A stretch of 7,594 bases of DNA from positions 1 to 7,594 of the forward strand of contig DATJPK010000145.1 of assembly GCA_035506435.1 (NCBI GenBank), in the 5' to 3' direction. Position numbers and translations under genes: made by a program. The DNA is from JACTUA01 sp035506435 (GTDB lineage: Archaea > Halobacteriota > Methanomicrobia > Methanomicrobiales > JACTUA01). The notes beneath the pieces were generated by a model that ran no database searches, was not told where the DNA came from, and was given only the letters and a program-made list of their open reading frames with translations. Below are positions 5,316-7,594 of the stretch, piece by piece. The first letter of the stretch is position 1. Each line of letters begins with the position of its first letter.

Positions 5316-6731
5316 ATGCGCCTCCTCCTCCCCACCGGCCGCGCCACGGCCGATATCGTCCGGAAGGCCGCAGAGGGCCTCGATGCCCGGGTGGTGGTCA
5401 CGGGGGAGATCGCATCATTCCTCACGCCGTCGCAGCTTGTCTCCCTTGTCAGGGAGGGAACGTTCGACCTGGTCCTTGTTTCCGGCATGTGCACCGCCTC
5501 CTTCGAACCGGTGGAGAAGGAAACTGGTGTCCCGGTCTACCGAGGGCCGCGCCATGCCGCCGATCTCTCCCTCGTCCTGCCACTGGTCGGGGAGATGGAG
5601 CTCTCCCGCACCATCCCTGCCGACGATTTCCTGGCCGGGAAAAAGGCCGGGGAGGCCCGTCGGGAGCTGGCGCGGAGGGAGGAGGAGGCATCCTGCGACC
5701 TCCTGATCCGGGGGGTGAAAACCGGGGGGACATCACGGATGAAGGTCCTCGCCGAGATCATGGACGCCCACCGGAGGGACGATCTCCGTGGGGGGGTCGA
5801 ACGCTTCTTTACGAACGGCGCCGACATCGTGGACCTCGGGTTCGGGTTCGATGCTACCCCGGGCGACGTGTGCAGGTGTTTCGCTGAACTCGACGGTATC
5901 GAGGGCCCTCTTGCGGTCGATACCCAGGACCCTGCCCTCATCCGGGCGGCCCTCGTCCGGGCAGACCTCGTCCTCTCGCTCCACGAAGGAAATATCCCGG
6001 TGATCGGAGATGAGGTTGCGGCAGCAGGTGCCGGGGCGGTGGTGGTGCCTGGCGAAGCCGGCCTCGCAAAGAACATCGCAGCGGCGAAAAAGGCGGGTAT
6101 CGCCGCCCTCATCGCGGATCCCCTGCTCCCCCCGGTGGGGTCCGGGTTTTCCGGATCGCTCGGGAACTTCGGGAAAAAGATCGGCCGGCCCATCTTTTTC
6201 GGGGCGGGGAACGTCGTCGAGCTGCTGGACGCGGACTCCGTCGGGGCAAATGCCCTCCTCGCCGGTATCGCGATGGAACTCGGGGCGGCGGTCATCTTCA
6301 CGAGCGAGCACTCGGACAAGACGAGGGGCTCGGTCGCTGAAATGCGGAGGGCGACGGAGATGATGGCCCTCGCCCGGGGCCGGCCGTATCCGAAGGATCT
6401 CGGGATCGACCTCCTCGTGCTGAAGGAGAAAAGGCGGAGGGAGGAACCTCCGCTCCGGTATGACAGGACCGAGGGTGCTGTTCCCATGCCTGCCGAGCTG
6501 ACCTACGACCCGTGCGGGAACTTCCGAATCGGGATCGAGGGGGACGAGATCGTCGCGGTCCTTGACGGGGTTGCCATCCGGGGCAGGCACTGGGAGGACG
6601 TGCTGAATACCATTATCGCCAAAGGAAGGGTATCGCGGCTCGACCATGCCGGTTACCTGGGGAAGGAGCTCTACAAGGCCCACCTCTCGATCCGGTTCGG
6701 CCGCTCATTTGAGCAGGATGGGGAATTTTAA
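5316..6731 (+). CDS. Dihydropteroate synthase-related protein (TIGR00284-like)
   Basis: This 471-residue protein belongs to the archaeal dihydropteroate synthase-related group, which is uncharacterised to my knowledge and found mainly in tetrahydromethanopterin-using methanogens. The N-terminal part (1-105) looks like an alpha/beta domain of its own (DUF6513-like). The middle (about 135-370) is the pterin-binding TIM barrel: GADIVDLGFGFDATPGD (168-184), AVDTQDPALI (200-209), GAGNVVELLDADSVGANALLAG (297-317) and TSEHSDKTRGSV (329-340). The C-terminal 80 residues, from DPCGNFRIGI to YLGKELYKAHLSIRFGRSFEQDGE, resemble DUF4346, a segment reminiscent of the methyltransferase subunit MtrA. A role in pterin synthesis or pterin-linked one-carbon transfer is likely but unproven. 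The frame opens upstream at 5187; I chose the ATG at 5316 because the extension is arginine/proline-rich and antisense to the PHP gene. The stop lies inside a palindrome. Confidence 0.88.
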   Translation: MRLLLPTGRATADIVRKAAEGLDARVVVTGEIASFLTPSQLVSLVREGTFDLVLVSGMCTASFEPVEKETGVPVYRGPRHAADLSLVLPLVGEMELSRTIPADDFLAGKKAGEARRELARREEEASCDLLIRGVKTGGTSRMKVLAEIMDAHRRDDLRGGVERFFTNGADIVDLGFGFDATPGDVCRCFAELDGIEGPLAVDTQDPALIRAALVRADLVLSLHEGNIPVIGDEVAAAGAGAVVVPGEAGLAKNIAAAKKAGIAALIADPLLPPVGSGFSGSLGNFGKKIGRPIFFGAGNVVELLDADSVGANALLAGIAMELGAAVIFTSEHSDKTRGSVAEMRRATEMMALARGRPYPKDLGIDLLVLKEKRRREEPPLRYDRTEGAVPMPAELTYDPCGNFRIGIEGDEIVAVLDGVAIRGRHWEDVLNTIIAKGRVSRLDHAGYLGKELYKAHLSIRFGRSFEQDGEF

Positions 6732-6737
6732 TTCCCC
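6720..6737. terminator. Perfect palindrome over the stop codon of the preceding gene
   Basis: GGGGAATT at 6720-6727 and AATTCCCC at 6730-6737 are perfect inverted arms around TT. As RNA it would fold with about 7 bp and a UUUA loop, enclosing the TAA stop at 6729-6731. It is the third gene end in the window with a hairpin at the stop. A terminator or 3'-end stabiliser is inferred. Confidence 0.45.
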
Positions 6738-6786
6738 GGGCGGGACGCCAGTCATGCCTTCGGGGAGTTTAAGTCGTCCCGGGAAT
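6731..6786. repeat. Imperfect inverted repeat around the JAMM gene promoter
   Basis: ATTCCCCGGG at 6731-6740 and CCCGGGAAT at 6778-6786 pair with one bulged C, bracketing the TATA element at 6767-6773. The left arm overlaps the palindrome at 6720-6737, so the two structures are alternatives. This could be a regulatory site or simply GC-rich chance pairing. Confidence 0.35.
6767..6773 (+). promoter_or_regulatory. Putative TATA box of the JAMM-ribL operon
   Basis: GTTTAAG in GC-rich DNA would place transcription start near 6796, giving a leader of about 40 nt before the ATG at 6837. No convincing Shine-Dalgarno motif precedes that ATG. Read-through from the upstream gene is also possible across the 105-bp gap. 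Confidence 0.45.
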
Positions 6787-6836
6787 CCGGCAAAGAGGGA
6801 ATCCTTCATCACTCCCCCTGCCACAGTACAACAGGC

Positions 6837-7217
6837 ATGAAGATCCAGGGCATCTCGCGGGACCTGATACGGGCGCTCCTCTCGTCGGCAAGGGAGATGG
6901 ACCGCGAAGGTGAGGGCCGCGAGTTCGTCGCCGTGCTCCGCGAGGAAGACGGGGTGATCCGGGAGTTCCTGTTCCTGCCCTTCACCTCCACGCAGGTGAG
7001 CGCGAGCCTCCGTTCTGACGTCATGCCTCTCGACCTCCATGTTGCGGGCAGCGCCCACTCCCACCCGAACGGCGCTCTCCGGCCGTCAGATGCAGACATC
7101 CGGTTCTTCCCCTCCCTCGGCAGGTACCACATCATCCTCGGGTACCCCTACGGGGAGGCGGACTGGCGGTGCTTCACATCCGACGGGAAGCCCTGCGAGA
7201 TCGAGGTGCTGGAATGA
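6837..7217 (+). CDS. JAMM/MPN+ metalloprotease (Mov34/PAD-1 family)
   Basis: This is a 126-residue single-domain archaeal JAMM protein, the family of zinc isopeptidases that cut ubiquitin-like modifiers from target lysines in eukaryotes and SAMP conjugates in some archaea. The complete zinc signature is visible as HSHPNGALRPSDAD: H74, H76, S84 and D87 in the H-x-H-x7-S-x2-D pattern. The catalytic glutamate is probably E29 in GREFVAVLRE, which aligns with the usual PxEFxGLL motif. GRYHIILGYPY and WRCFTSDGKPCEIEVLE complete the fold, so length is normal for a minimal archaeal member. It carries no extra domain and no signal peptide, so it should be cytoplasmic. Its stop overlaps the ribL start by ATGA. 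Substrates are unknown; no ubiquitin-like or E1-like gene is in the window. Confidence 0.9.
   Translation: MKIQGISRDLIRALLSSAREMDREGEGREFVAVLREEDGVIREFLFLPFTSTQVSASLRSDVMPLDLHVAGSAHSHPNGALRPSDADIRFFPSLGRYHIILGYPYGEADWRCFTSDGKPCEIEVLE
7203..7208 (+). promoter_or_regulatory. Shine-Dalgarno sequence for ribL inside the JAMM gene
   Basis: GAGGTG matches the archaeal anti-Shine-Dalgarno complement and ends 5 bases before the ATG at 7214. Together with the ATGA overlap it supports that start and coupled translation. Confidence 0.6.
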
Positions 7218-7594
7218 GGGAGAAAAGGCGGGTGGTGGCGACGGGGACCTTCGACATCCTTCACCCGGGCCATATCTACTACCTCGAAGAGTCGCGGAAG
7301 CTCGGCGATGAGCTCCACGTGATCGTCGCCCGGGACGCGAACGTCAGGCACAAGCCGAGGCCGGTCATCGGCGAGGCCCAGCGGCTCAGGGTCATCCAGG
7401 CGCTCCGGGTGGTGGACCATGCCCGGCTCGGAGACCCGACGGACATGTACCGGCCCATACGGGAGATCGACCCGGCGGTAATCACCCTCGGGTTCAACCA
7501 GCACTTCTCGGAGGATCAGCTGAGGGCCGCCCTCGCAGAACGGGGTATCGGTGCCCGGGTCGTGAGGATCGGGGAGTACTCGGGGGACCCCTGC
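7214..7594 (+). CDS. ribL: FAD synthase, 5' part (archaeal RibL)
   Basis: This gene runs off the window edge with 127 codons present and no stop. The translation begins MREKRRVVATGTFDILHPGHIYYL and carries the cytidylyltransferase-like HxGH nucleotide-binding motif (HPGH, residues 17-20), VIVARDANVRHKPRPVI (about 37-53) and ITLGFNQHF (about 92-100). These are typical of archaeal RibL, which transfers AMP from ATP (CTP in some assays) to FMN to make FAD. A cysteine near the C-terminus (GDPC, residue 127, the last visible codon) fits the cysteine-containing tail of this family. RibL proteins are about 145-155 residues, so perhaps 20-25 codons are missing. The start at 7214 overlaps the JAMM stop and has a good Shine-Dalgarno sequence. 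Other archaeal cytidylyltransferases, such as glycerol-3-phosphate types, are less likely. Confidence 0.88.
   Translation, partial: MREKRRVVATGTFDILHPGHIYYLEESRKLGDELHVIVARDANVRHKPRPVIGEAQRLRVIQALRVVDHARLGDPTDMYRPIREIDPAVITLGFNQHFSEDQLRAALAERGIGARVVRIGEYSGDPC

Noticed and set aside
5537..6683. Long open frames on the minus strand opposite the dihydropteroate synthase-related gene
   Set aside because: They are antisense shadows of a GC-rich gene, with low-complexity Arg/Pro/Ser composition and no recognisable domain.
1..7594. Defence island or other multi-gene novel system
   Set aside because: Apart from two unassigned proteins, the genes are recognisable metabolic, RNA-modification or protease families; no nuclease-effector, toxin-antitoxin, integrase or transposase gene is visible.

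Overview
The window looks like a chromosomal segment of a GC-rich euryarchaeal methanogen, most likely of the order Methanomicrobiales (Methanoculleus / Methanofollis / Methanolinea type). Three things point there: archaeal gene families (a dihydropteroate synthase-related protein of the tetrahydromethanopterin-using archaea, RibL-type FAD synthase, archaeal TruA, a JAMM protease and a tungsten-type aldehyde:ferredoxin oxidoreductase), TATA-box promoters instead of -35/-10 boxes, and strong G/C bias at third codon positions. The species assignment is inference; no rRNA or other marker is present. No insertion sequence, phage gene, tRNA or CRISPR array was seen.

Layout. At 54-1838 (+) is a complete aldehyde:ferredoxin oxidoreductase. 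It converges on an unrecognised cysteine-containing protein at 1921-2445 (-); the 80-bp gap between them holds two perfect hairpins and a degenerate duplication. From 2446 to 2779 there is no convincing gene. This stretch holds the most unusual sequence here: a cluster of short inverted repeats that share a CTGATGA core, including a 53-bp direct repeat at an exact 150-bp offset. It ends at the promoter of a membrane-anchored transglutaminase-like protein (2780-3814, +). That gene converges, with a 6-bp gap, on a two-gene minus-strand operon: a PHP-domain phosphoesterase (5271-4606), then tRNA pseudouridine synthase TruA (4609-3821), joined by a 4-base ATGA overlap. A 44-bp divergent promoter region separates the PHP gene from a dihydropteroate synthase-related protein (5316-6731, +). 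After a 105-bp gap rich in palindromes comes a second translationally coupled pair: a JAMM metalloprotease (6837-7217) and the 5' part of FAD synthase ribL (from 7214, cut by the window end).

How the genes fit together. Most are housekeeping or metabolic: aldehyde oxidation with ferredoxin, tRNA modification, pterin/one-carbon chemistry and flavin synthesis. There is no evidence of a defence island or one multi-gene novel system. The features that known families do not explain are the hairpin cluster at 2503-2726, the habit of placing stop codons inside hairpins at gene ends, the JAMM-RibL coupling, and the uncharacterised proteins at 1921-2445 and 2780-3814.
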